A program made the translations under genes and the position numbers. From Tigriopus japonicus (lineage: Eukaryota > Arthropoda > Copepoda > Harpacticoida > Harpacticidae), in NCBI GenBank assembly GCA_010645155.1, contig CM021323.1:8658666-8722665 (forward strand): a stretch of DNA of 64,000 nt. The letters are read 5' to 3'. Positions 20,986 to 34,328 of this stretch are shown here, one piece after another (the first letter of the stretch is position 1; the number at the start of each line of letters is the position of its first letter). The notes under the pieces are model-generated. The model had not been told where the DNA came from. It searched no databases and saw nothing but the letters and a program-made list of their open reading frames with translations.

Positions 20986-21901
20986 TCCTTGGCCAACTTA
21001 AAATAAGATATGTTGTACACAGTACGTTAAAATGCATATAATTAGAACGAATGATCTTGTACAAAACATTCTATTATCATTAACGGCTACTGACGCATGC
21101 CTGATTTGACTAAATGACTACGATCATACTACTTTCATTGGGAATATTTTCCTTCTTGTACTGCATATTTCACATTGAAAGACGCAGTTTTCGTTTCCAC
21201 GCTTAAGCTGTTCTTCTAGGATGCGTTTACCATTTAAGTTTCCTATGAAAATGTGCGGCTGTGCCAACTTCCTCGTCCAATACCCGCAACCGGTGAGAAT
21301 TTGGCTAATGGTAAAGATATCATATATTCAAAAACATGAATGCCAGCTAAGGTTTGAAACACGTTGCCGGGTACCAGTGATGTTTACAAAAAATCAATTT
21401 ACCGCTGACCTTCTAAACATGGTAAATGAATAAGTATTTTTTGAAAGTATACAAGAAACACAAGATACTTCTCGATATCACATGCCATTCAATTCTGACC
21501 CAAAAGCTTACTTTGAACGCCAATTGTGCCTTAATTTGTTCGTTGCGCATTTTTCATACCGCAACAACAAATGAGGATTATACTTTACAGGGTTTTTAAT
21601 ATGACATTTTGATACAAGCAAGTTATACAGGTTTCACTACGCATGTCGCTTAAAAAAAATTAGCACGATAAAACTGGTGGAAATTACCAAGTACCCAAAA
21701 TGTCATTCTTTCAGTTTTATGAATGAAGTGTGTGAAATTTTGTGAAAACATGATTGATGAATTAGGGTCCCAAGCCAAATCAAGAATCTTTCGTGACGCA
21801 TTACAATTTTGATTAAATTAGAATAATGCCAATTGACAAAAACAGTTTGGATAGACTCGGGCAAGATAATTTTTGAAATATATTAACTCATCAATAGAGA
21901 G

Positions 21902-22622
21902 TAGTGATGGGAGGCAAACAAGAGCTTGGGCAAGCGGTCTGGTACAGTACCTTGGACTTGCCGAAACTTGGGTCTACTTGGGTGCCTGTACAAGTATTTT
22001 TCCCACCTTACAGGTTTGCCAAATTTGCTAGGAATGAAGACTAAACTTTCGGCATCAGAATTTCAATTAACCAGAAAGTTTCAGCGAAATAGGGCCCATG
22101 CAATTGTTAGGATGGATTTTTAGATGAAAATACACAATTCAAAGCTTTTGTATCGAGAAATGCAAAAGCTTTTGAGAATATTTCAAAAAAAAAAAAAAAG
22201 AGTTGGCATCTTATATTTTTTTCTAGCAACTCTGAGTGACCGAGCTTGTTCCCAAGTGTGACTGTTAAATCTCATTCTTGATTGGCCCGAAAAGTGTATT
22301 CATGTGTGGTTTAGAACGGAAACTAAAGAAAAAACATGGTTTTGCAAATGCTATCCAAATCAAAATATTTTTTGTTTCACTTCCACTGTTTATTGCTAAA
22401 TTATTAAGGTCAAAAGATCATTGAAAATGCTACTTGACATTCTTTTCTTCAAAGGCACACTGCAAGCATCTGAAATCTTCTAAGAGCAACTGCCGGCAAC
22501 TGCATCTTCCAATGTTCCTTGAGCTTGCCAAGTGTATTGGTGTATTGCCCAAGTAATGCTTGTCAACAACTTGTGCTTGGGGTGTCTGTGATGACTCATT
22601 ACTTGCCCAAGTCACATCACTA
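21902..22622. mobile_element. hAT-type nonautonomous element, TAGTGATG ends
   Basis: A 721-bp element bounded by a perfect 8-bp duplication ATAGAGAG (21894-21901 and 22623-22630). Ends are TAGTGATGGG and, inverted, TAGTGATGTG; CTTGGGCAAG recurs inverted just inside each end. The terminal TAGTGATG is shared with family A MITEs (5365, 26822), so one transposase may mobilise both. The interior has a poly(A) run near 22185 and no transposase; the 65-aa frame at 21926-22123 is not credible. Confidence 0.9.
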
Positions 22623-22630
22623 ATAGAGAG

Positions 22631-23018
22631 GTGTTCTGTTCCCTAAATTGACACTAGGACGCCATCTGCTTTTAGTGTTTCCAGTTTTTGAGGTATTGAC
22701 TACCCTTCAGCATAATGGAAAGTAATGCAATGCTCTGCTTTTTTACATGCCAGTTACTTGACCATCCTGACTCAAATTGGGCATTGAACACAAGAAGTAA
22801 AAGCCAAAATGTACGAATAATTTCTTTTCATAACGATTAATTTTGCATTCTAAGCTTTGGAGAGACTGGAAGAGCTTGGATCATGGTAGTTTTTGCAACG
22901 ATTGAGGCACAGCCTGATTAGCATACAAAGCTCAAAAATAGTACCCGTACTTTACACGTCTCTATATTGTAGGTAACAAACAAACAAGTCAGAAACAAAA
23001 CGGTTAGAAGAAAATAGG
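22631..23018. other. Intergenic DNA, nothing recognised
   Basis: AT-rich unique sequence between two mobile elements. Confidence 0.4.
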
Positions 23019-23463
23019 GGACAGTAAAAAGGTCACACGGTAAAAATTTCATCATGAAAAATCACTTTTCCATGCATTAAATTGTGTTCCACCCAGAACA
23101 TCTTATAAGCCCACGGACAGAGCTCGAAACAAGGATGTAATTTTCAATCCAGAGGGGCGAGGGATCACTCTCCTCCATGGTCCGTCGGATCCGGGGCGGG
23201 TTGGGACCATTGTCCTAGAAATGTTGGAAGTCATGTTGACTTTACTTGCGAGACGTCAATTATGCTCCCGGTTAATCTTGGGGTCCCATGGGACAATCTT
23301 CAACCAAGGAACATCCCAGGGTCCCTGGGCTCACCCTTGCCCCCGGAGGCAACCTCCGAAGCTGCACAGGACTGACATTTTAACCGTAACCATTTTAGGG
23401 TGATCTTTTTACTGTGATCTATTTACCTTGATATTTTTACATTGTGACCTATTTACCGCACGC
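23019..23463 (-). mobile_element. GTCAC/TTTAC composite-end repeat, copy 2
   Basis: An inverted and diverged copy of 9352-9720 with the same end motifs (GACAGTAAAAAGGTCACACGG left; TGTGACCTATTTACCG right) and shared interior (CCATGGGACAATCTTCAACC). It is about 75 bp longer than copy 1 because of an extra GC-rich internal segment. The 60-aa frame at 23221-23403 is internal to the repeat. Confidence 0.62.
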
Positions 23464-23811
23464 CCATCATAAATCATCAAGTCTTGTCAAGGGTAAAGAA
23501 TAGTTGAGCTTCAATTTATGAGAAAAGTGACAAACCACCATTTTGAAGTAAAAATTACTTGAAGTGCTGCAGCAAAATTTTTGGCCTTTACTTACTGTCA
23601 CTTGGCATGACTTTTTGATTTTTAAATACAATAATATCGTAGCTGAGCTCCAAAAAACTCGAAATATGAAGAACAGTCCATTTTAAGACCTAAAATCTCA
23701 TTTTGGCAACAAATTTAAGTTGAGAATAGCTTTGAATTCAAGAAACTTTGCCCGTTTTGCCACCATCTAGCGGCGATTTTTCAGGCTTCGGTTAAAATCT
23801 CTTTATTATTC

Positions 23812-23863
23812 CTGTGATGTTCCTAGTGATACATCTTTGTTCCAGATCCAGCCACACCCCACC
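23812..23863 (-). mobile_element. Internally deleted LINE fragment
   Basis: Two blocks of the LINE C-terminal region are joined: ATTCCTGTGATGTTCCTAGT (as at 2158-2177) followed within about 20 bases by AGATCCAGCCACA (as at 2325-2337). About 140 bp between them is missing relative to the long copy. Confidence 0.68.
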
Positions 23864-23899
23864 GCGAATTAATCTAGATTTAGATAGTTTAGAATGCTT

Positions 23900-26821
23900 G
23901 TGAATGTAAAACATACACAAAAAATACAATTTACAGTGAAATTACTTGTGTGCTTGTTTTTCAAAAAGAAATTATCAAACCACTTTTTTAATGGGTCAAG
24001 ACCATTCCATCTCCGAAGTGGATGAAACACTTGCGAGCAGACAGCTAAAAAAATGTTGAATGACGGTACCTAGTTTTGTTTCTGTATTCCGTTTGCTGCG
24101 GGTCTTCATTGATAGTAATTTGTTTTTTTCTCTTTTATGACGAGTTTGATTGTGCATACATACATTAACCCTAGAATTGCACTTAGTGTAAGTTCCAGTG
24201 TTGTTGTTGTTGTTGTTGTTGCTTGGAAGCCAGTGTATTTCAGTTGGTGAGTGTGCAGAATGCAATTTTCATGCAGTTTGCACCTTCGCCATTTCTTTGA
24301 AGGTCAGCCCTAGATATGATTGAAGAAACGGCATATTTCGCTCTTTCGAATAATTCAGTGGACGTACACAAGGTTGTTTTGTTTTTCCCTCCCTCGTCAA
24401 GAAATAGTTGTTAGGAAAAGTCATTGAAAATTCATACTATGTGGCTTCGTTAGAGGACATTCTATGTCAAGTGGAACCAGGGCTTGAACATGACACAAAA
24501 CTGTCTTCACAAATACACTTTTTTATGAATGGAGTTCAAAATTAAGATGCATTGTACTTTGATGCAGATTTTACCGTTGCATTCTCTACCGATTTCTTCT
24601 CAAAATAAACTTGGCCAATTCCCGAATTCGATGCCATTTTTCGTCGTAAATATTCGGCATCAGACCGAGTTCCTTTAGTAAATAACAAGTAGACCTTTTT
24701 AAGGTGCACCCTGCCAGTGTGTTTCAAAATTAAGCATTCAATATGGCAAAATGGTTTCTTTTCAAGGGTTACCTTGAGCCACTAATATAGGAATTGGTGT
24801 CAATGCCCTTATGAATTGAATCAAGGTCAAAAGAACTCTGATGAAAGTTTTTTTGATTAATTTGTCAATCCAAGAAATACGATACTTTGCCATGTTACCA
24901 CGGGGGTTCCCCCAAACTCACTGTTTCTTTATGGCTCATTTGAGGCTCTTATCAGCATGCAACACGCATTTCATTGTGAGGAGAACTCCATTTGGTAATT
25001 CGAAATGGGTCACCTGATCAAGGTCAAAATGAAATTGAGCTTAACAAAATGTTAAATCAATTTTAGATACATGCTGTCAAATTTACACAAAACTTCCAAC
25101 CAATCAAGTCTCCAAAATCGGTCGTGTTCACGCGTCTTTAGAACCACCGCAAATGAAGAATCTCGGTCCCTCCCATGAAATAAGTCGCGTCCAATGGCAA
25201 TTAATCAAGAAGCAAATATGTCTCTTTTAGACTGTTAGCCTTGACTTTTGCAACAATTTCAAATCCAAATAGCTTGTTCCATGATCAAGGGGATAAGGGT
25301 GTCCTATTGATTCACTGACTCCCTCCCGCATTCCATACAGTACTAGAAGTCCATTCCTTTGAAAGGGGCCAAATGCTCATTGATGACGATAATAACAATA
25401 ATAATAATGATTATCATGATGAGAATATATGAGAATCCGTGAGGAAGACGGCAAGCATTCGCCGGAATTCCATAGTGACCAGAACAATAATCAGGAAGGA
25501 ACTAAGGTGTGCGAAAATTATTTCTACATCTCACCTACAAAAGGCCACTTTTTCATCGAGAAGCCACGGCCACTCAAGACATGAATTCATTATTATCCGC
25601 CAGGCATGCTCACAAAAATAAAGACACATATCAGAGGGCTGGGAGAGCAAAAGATCAAAGAACGACAGTGCATCATTTTTGTCCAAGCCTTTTGTTCAAG
25701 TGAGAGAAGTGAGTGCATCAGTCATCGTTGCAACTCCCTCATGGATGGATGGACGGATGGATGAATGAATGACTGAATGAATGCAGGGCTGGTCGTCGCG
25801 CCAATTGTGAAAGAACCCGTCAGATTTTGGACTTGCAAGAAGCCAAAAGGGTGCGAAGAGGAAGTGGCGATTCGGCCAAATGATGGCAATTTTGCTCTGA
25901 AAAGAGCTGAGGACCCACGGAAACGGCTCGGCAGATATCCTGCTCATCAAACAAGTGCAGATTCACAAGACACAATTGGCTTGTGGTCGGATATGGCTAG
26001 ATAGAGCTCAAAGTACAGGGTCTACAAACTTCTTTTTTGGTCAAACCGGCATGGCCACCATGGCCATCGACACCAAGGATGACATCAATTGGAGGACTGT
26101 GCGAAAGATCAAGAGGCTTCATGACGAGAGTGTGGTTTCTCGAACAAAGTCTATTTATCAGCATAATGTAGTACAACCTAACCAACCTAATGATGGACAA
26201 TGGTCAAGATCAAGACCGAGGCAATGGACAGACCGAACAAATCGATGGCAAATATGATTAGCGAGCTGTTTATGGCCACCATGAGCATTAGCAGGTGTAT
26301 CCTACAGAGGTGGGGGCAAGTCTTTGGCCATTGCCAATCGACCTTTTCTGTTCCCATCCACAGTTCCACAAAGACTCAGCAACATCTGATTGAAAATCTC
26401 GGATTTTGGAGAAAGAATTTATGACCCCCCTAACACCCCCGATTTCAGTTTGCATTAGTACTGTTGGTGGGATATATTGCGCCAATTTAGGGTCCGTATT
26501 TGTCTTGATTTGCATTTTGGGCAATTGTTGCATTTTTATGCATTTCCGTAAACTTTTTTGGAAAACTTGAAGGAAACGGAGAAAAGAAGCAGCAGAACTG
26601 GTTTTTAAGTTTCAATGCAAATAAATCTCGCATTCAGCAATAGAACATTAAATAAAAGGTCACCGGTAACTGTACATTTCGGAACCAAAAAAATGTTAAC
26701 TCAATTTTTGTGCCATGATTTACAGAAAACCGATTATATCAGTATCCAGGGTCACCAATCACTAGGGCTAAGAAAAAAGGGGTTATTTTTGGAGTCGATC
26801 AAAATTTCCAGACGTTTCAAT
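23900..26821. other. Intergenic DNA with microsatellites
   Basis: No gene is supported. It contains (TTG)n at 24199-24221, an (ATA)n-like run at 25388-25412 and GGAT/GAAT repeats at 25737-25785. Plus-strand frames at 25777-26004 and 25955-26257 are polar but have no domain and overlap opposite-strand frames of similar size. Confidence 0.4.
24199..24221. repeat. (TTG)n microsatellite
   Basis: About seven perfect TTG units. Confidence 0.9.
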
Positions 26822-27127
26822 TAGTGATGTGTTTCGAACCAGGAGAGCTGCCAGTTTTGACTCGGAAGTTTATTGTTTTTAAAAAGGGCAGTCTATATAG
26901 AAATTTTTGAAAAGACTAAACAGGGACCAATTTGGCAACACTCGAACTAGTTTGATTTCAAATTCCATCGATAGATATAAAAATTGATTTCAAGTTGGCA
27001 GTGCTGCCATATTTTATGGCAGATAAGGTCTATTATCTGTTGAAAAGTTTAGTTGTGGTCAGATTTTTGACCCTAAAAACCAAAATGGCAAAACTCGGTC
27101 AAAAATCCAACTCGAAGCACATCAGTA
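26822..27127 (-). mobile_element. hAT-type MITE, family A, copy 2
   Basis: A 306-bp inverted copy of 5365-5669. A perfect 8-bp duplication GTTTCAAT lies at 26814-26821 and 27128-27135. Ends are TAGTGATGTGTTTCGAACC and, inverted, TACTGATGTGCTTCGA. The interior shares GGCAGTGCTGCCATATTTTATGGCAGATAA with copy 1. Two copies with two different target duplications prove this unit transposes as such. Confidence 0.92.
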
Positions 27128-27135
27128 GTTTCAAT

Positions 27136-30100
27136 GCGCAGGGTCAGCTTATCGCTGACGCGAGCAAAGAAAGAGAGCAAGCTGTTTTTCCCTGCCTAGA
27201 TTTTTTGTTCTACGGCGAACCAACCTTTTATCTTAGCTCTAGCTGTCCCCCAAATATGAAGAGCTTGAAGGCTTCCATTGCGTCTTCATGGCCACCATTA
27301 TCCCAAGGGACATATTGAAGACCGCCAAGATGTATGAGGTTTAGGGCAAGGTCAGACATATTGAAAGAGAATAAATTAACGTATCTATTTGCAATTTCAT
27401 ATTTTGATAAATATGTTTGAACGATATAATAACCAGCCCATGGGCACCGAGGGGTTATAATTACTCTCTGCAAATTTGAGCCCGCCATTTCGTTAAAGCC
27501 TCTAATGACGTATACCATTACACACGGTCGAGAAAGATTGTTCCCCGCTTCCATCTAGCGACGAGAACAAAAGTGTCACCTACCGAGGGGATAACAACTG
27601 ACAGCTGACCACGAGACCCACAGTGCATTTGCAGCGCACGTGAGTGTTCTTTGGGATTTAGTCATCCAAATATTCAGTTCGGAGGAAGTGGTCAAGTCAC
27701 TCGGTTTCATGCATGATGAAGTGGCGTGCGTCAGGCAACCGTTTGGGTAGGAAATGAACCACCAAAGCTCCCCAGTCATTTACATCGTGAACGAACAACT
27801 AGCTTTTAGTGTTTCTAGCACCTGATGGCATGACACTTGAACGAGGAATCAACTTTCGGGTTCTCCCTGGCCCAAAAACCAGACATCTTTTCACATCCTG
27901 TAATTTAGTTTATCTTACGGCCGCCAGGATTTGTTTTGTTTTCTTGTCGAGATTCCACACCCCCAGTGGTACATACATATTTACGAGTTCAATATTAAGA
28001 GGCTCTCAATAAATAGTCCTCGGCGGGACTATTATTTGAACCAGGCAAATAAAGACACAAAAATTCTACAATTAGAGATGTGGGCCAAAATGCACTTTGT
28101 GCCCAAGTTACATACATAGCCGTGATCGGAAATCGTTTATTTGCACGAAAAATACAAATCCCGGCCAAATTGTACGTACGTAGACCGAAGCCCCGTGTAG
28201 AATTCCTTATTTGTTCCAATTGGCATTCGGGGTGTGGAAAAAGACGCCAAACGCGATTCCCACCTGAGCGTGACGCACGCAAATGCGTACGAAATTGACG
28301 TGCGGATCGGTTTTCCTTGTTATGGATGGCTGTCGGAATTGACGTGAGAACAACGGCGACCATCAAAGCCAACCATCCGAGCTCGCATTGTTTGGTTCTG
28401 ATGAGGTTAGCACTGTAGCTGTGCTAAATGATCCCCGTTCCAGATGGATGTGCCATTAAAAAAGAGTATCAAGAAGCAACATCCAAGGCGGCTTAATGAG
28501 TGGTCATTCAATCCGATAACGGTCAATGTGTTGTTTGTGTTCGTAGTAGGCCAATACAAACAAGTGCGAGCGTTTGCATAGTGCCGAGGTAATTGCTCGA
28601 GGAATCCTTGTATTTTATTGTGTCACGCTAGTGAAGGTGTGGAACATATCAAAAAGAGGACTGAGCTAACTTGGTGACCTTTTGGTCGCCCGGAGGTCGA
28701 TGTTCGATCAAGATCAGGACATTTATCACGTCCGAGTCAGACCAATCGGCTTCTTGACCCACCGAGGAGTAGTCATGAATGGATGGCATGGAAAGGTCTG
28801 TGAAAAGGTCTGAAATTTGAGATCGAATGATACGCACCTGAATGCTCTTTATTCCCATGGAATTCCTCAGGCCAACAAAGCACGAAATCTTAAGACGAAG
28901 ATGGAATCGCGATTCGGACGATGACTTTATCAAGGAGCCATCTTTTTTTAAATTTTAATCACTTATCATATTATGACTGAAGGTTGTTTTGAAAGTACAG
29001 TCCGAAAAATGGAAGGACTGTGAGAAGACAATTTGTCATTAGAGCCTGCTGATCTAGATCGTAAAGGAATTCATATCAAAAGTGTTTATTGGGGAAGTTG
29101 AACATTCTACGAACTTGATAAAGGCTTTTGGTAGCATGTTTTCACTTTAAAGTGCAACTGGTGCTACTATCGTAACTTGAAATTCTCTGGATGCTCGAAA
29201 ACAATGAGTCAATTAATTGAAGGCCAATCCGGTCTTGAAGCAGTCTCTTGACAACATTTTTGGAACTCAATCAAATGCTTGGTTGAAGTGGGATCTTATT
29301 TTCCTGGTTGAAAACCGGCTTCTTTAATCAAACCCACAACAGATCAGAAATGAACTGAGTTCTGTGGGCATTTTTTTAAATTGGTCTCGTCAACCTCAAA
29401 TTCCTCCGGTCTTGATCATCTTTAGTGGTGAAAATATGTTAGTCCTCCGTGATGCCTAACAAGTTCCGACACTTTTGTTATCTCGCACGTGTCAATCCTC
29501 ATTTCATTTAAAGAGAAGCTATGCAGTACGTAGACCTGTGAAAATTGTTTTGAAACACTCTCTCATTTGGCTCGGACACGCGTTTGTTGGCAAACCAAGC
29601 GTACATTTCAATGAGAAATTGTACCCTGAGAATGGACTGTCATATGGAGGAAATGTCCAAACGATGCGGTATTCAAAAACCTTTCCGAGGGAATCGTTCT
29701 TTATCTTTGTACCTTGAAGTGCCCACCAAGAATACATCATGCCCAGAAGGGATCCATCGGACCCAATGCGTCCGTCTACGTAGAGCTGACACCTCATGGC
29801 GTCATGATTATAACTTGATCATCACCGTCTCACGGTCTGTACGGACAAAGATCTGGATCCATCCTTAGTCTGGTCTGTCCGGCACAAATGCGCGTACGAT
29901 AGCCAACTACAAACGTAAAACGACCATCACCCGGAAATTGGCTCCTTTTCTCGGATGGTCTGTCATGTGCAATCTGAACACCTATCCCGCTTTGTACTAT
30001 CGTCCGTACTTTAGTCTCTTTTTGCAAGCCAGGAAAATTGCCTGGGACGATTGGTCCGTCTAGGCGGGAATTCCCCGTACTTGATCCCGATTGCCACCAC

Positions 30101-33100
30101 ACACAAACAGACAAAATAATACATCCAAAATGATCCAATCAGGTTCTCGAGTGAGTGAAGATGCCAAGAGCAAAACGCGAACAGAGTTGCCAATTTCCCA
30201 TTGGGAATGAAGAGATGGGAGGAGCATGGGGTGGCTCGTGGGCGAGGTTCTAAGTGATGATGATGATGATGTCATTTATTTTGTGATGCATGTATCATGA
30301 TTGAACCAGCTGATCCCGATGAGACCGATAATTATTACGAGTCACCCGAGACAACATTGCTGTTGTCGTGATTTGCCCATCATCCATCTTGAGATCGATC
30401 TCAAGATGGCTTCCTGATTATGTACATAGAGCTCTGTACTTACTTATCGCCTAACCTCATCAAACCAGTTTTGGGGAGGGCGGGGATGAAAACCGCGAAC
30501 TCGCCATCAATCAAGGTCAAAAGGCTAAACATACCCCCAAAATACAGTTGAGCGCAAAAAAGAGCTTTGTTGTGTCAGTCGAACACATTCGGGTTCTCGT
30601 CGGAAATATGTGTGTGTACACTTGAAGCTGATTTGTTCTTTGTGTCTGAGCTTTAAGCGATTCGCACAATCGGTAATCTCACTCCAAGATCTGAATCTCA
30701 ATCATCCTCAACTCCTTGTCCTACGCCTACGTGACCAAAGCAAACCTTCCTCGGGGCCAAAATCGTATCCACTAGCACAGGCATGCGTACTAGAGTTCTT
30801 TTATGAAAGATTCCTCAAAAGTCGCTATTCAAGGAGGTATTCAAGCGTACATAACACCAACGAAACTTGTTTAAAAAATCGAGCCAATTGCAGTTTCGTT
30901 AGTGTGTCCAGCCAAATGGAACTGGGTTTGCATCACTTTCATTAGCTTGTACATGGTTATTTGGAGTCTTTGCTTCTAGATCCCCGTCGGTTTGCGATGC
31001 AAAATGGACCACATACTCCTTCTTTTCAGAGCCATTCGGGGCACTCGGAATGCTCGAAATCTCTGCATTTGACCCTGATAGTGACCGTGAAGAAAGTTGA
31101 AGTCGAAAAAACCACACAAACTGGTCTCGTTTGAAACGGCCCACGAAAACGACCATTCTTGCACGTTGGTTCAAGTGCAACCAACCCTTGCCTTCTTCAA
31201 AGCTATCATGAATGAACTAGAATGATCTCCTCCTTATCGGGGAAACAGAGACTGGAATTGCGCCGGACACAATGTTCTCAATGAGCCATGAATGATGGAT
31301 GCACCCCACCCACCACCACCACCATTTCCATCCAAACGGGTTCGTCCCTCAGTCACCCTTTGATACTAAATCAGGTTGGCCAAAAGAGCACTGAGGGGAA
31401 CTGTCAGAGTTCAAGATCATGATCCCAGTTGGACCAGCATCATGTTTTTTCGCCCCCCAAGCTTCGTTGATTATCTTATAAATTGTTCTGAGAATTAATC
31501 CAAGTCATCAAAGGGGCGTATTTACTCCATCCACGTATGACCCTCTGGCTCAATCACCTCATCAGTGGATACAATTTAGATAACTTCGAGGACCGACCAC
31601 GACCAAAAACTGCAAAATTTCATGACATCGTTATCTGTCGATTCTGTTGTCGACGTATTTACGTCTTGCTATGCTCTTATCCTCCTTCTTTCTTGGTATT
31701 GTGAATGTGATGGTACGACTCTTCCGGCTAAATACAGATTCGTTGTTCCGGTGGCAATTGGGTGGAATTCAAAAAAGACTGACCCCTTAGGCATTCTCTT
31801 GTAGTTGTTGGACTACTTTTGTACGACTATCTTCTGGATTGAATCTCCGAAGTGAGAGAGGAAATGGATATCAACGTCTTTTCACTCGGGCATTGTTTGA
31901 GTCAGAAGCTTCTTAGAGTGTATGAATTCAAGTCTGATGCCAGTCAGCTTGCGGCGGCCATTCTATTCAATAAGCACCGATGGTTGCTTCGGTAACAAGT
32001 ATTATCATCATCATCATCAGAATTACTAAGATGATGCTGAAAGAAAGAATGAATGGTCTGCTTCGTCGGCGTCTATTAGTCGCTTTTAGAAGGTATTGTC
32101 CAAGGTTGACCTCGATGTTTCTTTGGCTTTGGCATGAAATCATTCGCCTGTCAACGTTCGCATTAGCGTCAGTTGGGCGTCAGAATAAAGAGCCGTGCAT
32201 GGATAAATTTGCCTGGGATTGATTTCCCTTGGACCAATCGACCAAAGGAGCCACCAAATGTTGACCAACAATCGGAAGCTAATAGCCATCCAACCCCAAC
32301 CTAACCAATGGGTTCATGCCATGGCCATATTCAATTGCGTTTATGGTCCAATTATGATCTTGAACCCCTGATTGTACCCGTCAATGAACGACTTGAGTGG
32401 GAGGAGGCAAGGCAATTGGTTTCAGCATATGTGAAATGCACATTAACCGAAGGTCAGATGGTGGTGGATTTGGTGGCGTGCACACCACAAACTGGGTTCC
32501 GAAACGGCGATTCAACCACCTCATTGAAAAGGGTTTGAAAACGAAGACGAGCGAGTGTCTCACTCACTCATCCTCATGGCACTACTTCCCTCATGGACCG
32601 TGGCAAATCATGCATGCACAACTACTAATGTGTCTCATCATACCGCAGAATGCATAATTCAAATCGAATGAAAAGAAACCAGAGAGATGTCATGACGGCG
32701 GAGTTTTGCATGCCCGATGCCCGTGGGCCGGAATCCATTATGAAATGAATAGTAGTTAAACGAATGGTCGTCAAGCAGTCCGAGCGAGAAGCAAGCCAGC
32801 CATCCGTGGGTTGGTGAGAGAGTGAGCTAATTTCCTGGAAAAATGACCGACTTGATGATGACGACCGCTCTAGAAATAGCCATCCATGGCTAGCTATCCT
32901 CGTGCCTCTGAGCAAATAATCGACATGTAGTCGACATGTCCTTGGACTGTTTTCAGTTCAAAAATTAAGAGTGCCACAACGGAATGAACGGACACGCTAT
33001 AATAAACTGACAGACTTCTTACTACTTGAGGTTCGGTTCGTTTCACGAGGAGAGAAAACTGATACATTCAATCCAAATACAATCTTAACGAGTAATACCA

Positions 33101-34180
33101 AGTTATTAATTGGTTTATGTCAGTGTCTCCAAACGCGTTATGAACAACCAGATTTGGATGGGAAGGCCGTTTGAACTCTGCACTGGTTTACGACCCACAC
33201 ACTCAAAAAGTACCGGAAAGAGGAAAACCCTATTGGATGAAAATGGACGACAAGACCTACTTTGTACTTTCAACGTGCATTTTTAATTAGATAGATAAGA
33301 AGAATCAAGCTTTGAAATATGAATGAAAGATCACACTACAACTTTATATTTAGTTTAGATCCAACGTATTGGCCATCAATCAATCCAAATGATGGCAACT
33401 CAAAAGAATTGGTGGATCTTAAAAAAAAGAGGATGCCTTTTTGCCTTCCAGGAGTTAGATTAGAATCTCTCTTTTTAGACCTAAATAGACCATTTGTTGG
33501 GATCTGTGCCATATTTGAAAGAGCTCAGACAATCAAATGCTTAATGGACTTCTGGTGTTGATAAAAGGAGACAATAGGGGGGCCTTTTAAGGAGACATGT
33601 CATGGATCTGACAACAAGACCATTCTACTGATATAAAGGCCTACTAGGGTTTTATTTCTTAAAAAAAATGCAGGACAAGTTTTACATCTTTTAGTGCCAG
33701 ATTGTGTTTTTGAAACTTTTAATCCCAAAAACATTTGCTCCAGCTCATTCAAAAAAAGGCAATTACGTGTGCATAACAGACATTCCTAATTTATATTTCG
33801 AAATTTTGAGGCTTGGCACGAGATGGATTTAGTGGTGCAGCCAAAAGTGTGTCATTTTTGGCAAATTGCTCAATTCCAGGCAGAAGTGAATGCAAAAGGT
33901 CAAAAGGGCACTCAAAGGAGCTCAAAAATGGGAGGGAAAGAAATGCATAATTGGCATATTTTGGGAAATCATTTCCAAAATCTAGAAACACAATTTAGTT
34001 CTGTCCTCAAACATGAGTGCTTCTAGGAAGATCCTGGCGCTAACATCAAGATAAAAACAATTAAAACGGAACCGATCACAGACAGATGGAAATGCTGGTT
34101 TGGTTGATATTTTTTACTACTTCGAAATTTGCTTCCATAGAACCTAATAACTTTAGCCCGGATGTTATGTGCACTAATTC
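27136..34180. other. Long intergenic stretch, no gene recognised
   Basis: Seven kilobases of mostly unique DNA. Open frames of 60-125 aa occur on both strands at chance density and none shows a domain, signal peptide or supported splice pair. Short simple repeats are TGATGATGATGATGATG near 30257, CCACCACCACCACC near 31308 and ATCATCATCATCATC near 32003. It may hold regulatory DNA or introns of a gene with unrecognised small exons. Confidence 0.4.
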
Positions 34181-34328
34181 AAATGGCTCAAGTATACCAA
34201 AGTAGAGTAAAAATAACACTGCTCGAGCATAGTTTCCGTACATAAGCTGCGTTTGAAAGGCCTTGATGTACAGAGACTACACTCGAGTAGCGTTATTCAT
34301 ACTCTACTTTGGTATACTTGAGCCATTT
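34181..34328. mobile_element. Palindromic MITE, about 148 bp
   Basis: The ends AAATGGCTCAAGTATACC and GGTATACTTGAGCCATTT are inverted and the pairing continues through AAAGTAGAGT almost to the centre, where TGTAC-containing segments form the loop. The two arms match at about 85-90%. No clear target duplication and no coding content. Confidence 0.78.

Noticed and set aside
25777..26257. Possible exon pair on the plus strand
   Set aside because: Polar composition but no domain, no convincing splice sites and equal-sized frames on the other strand.
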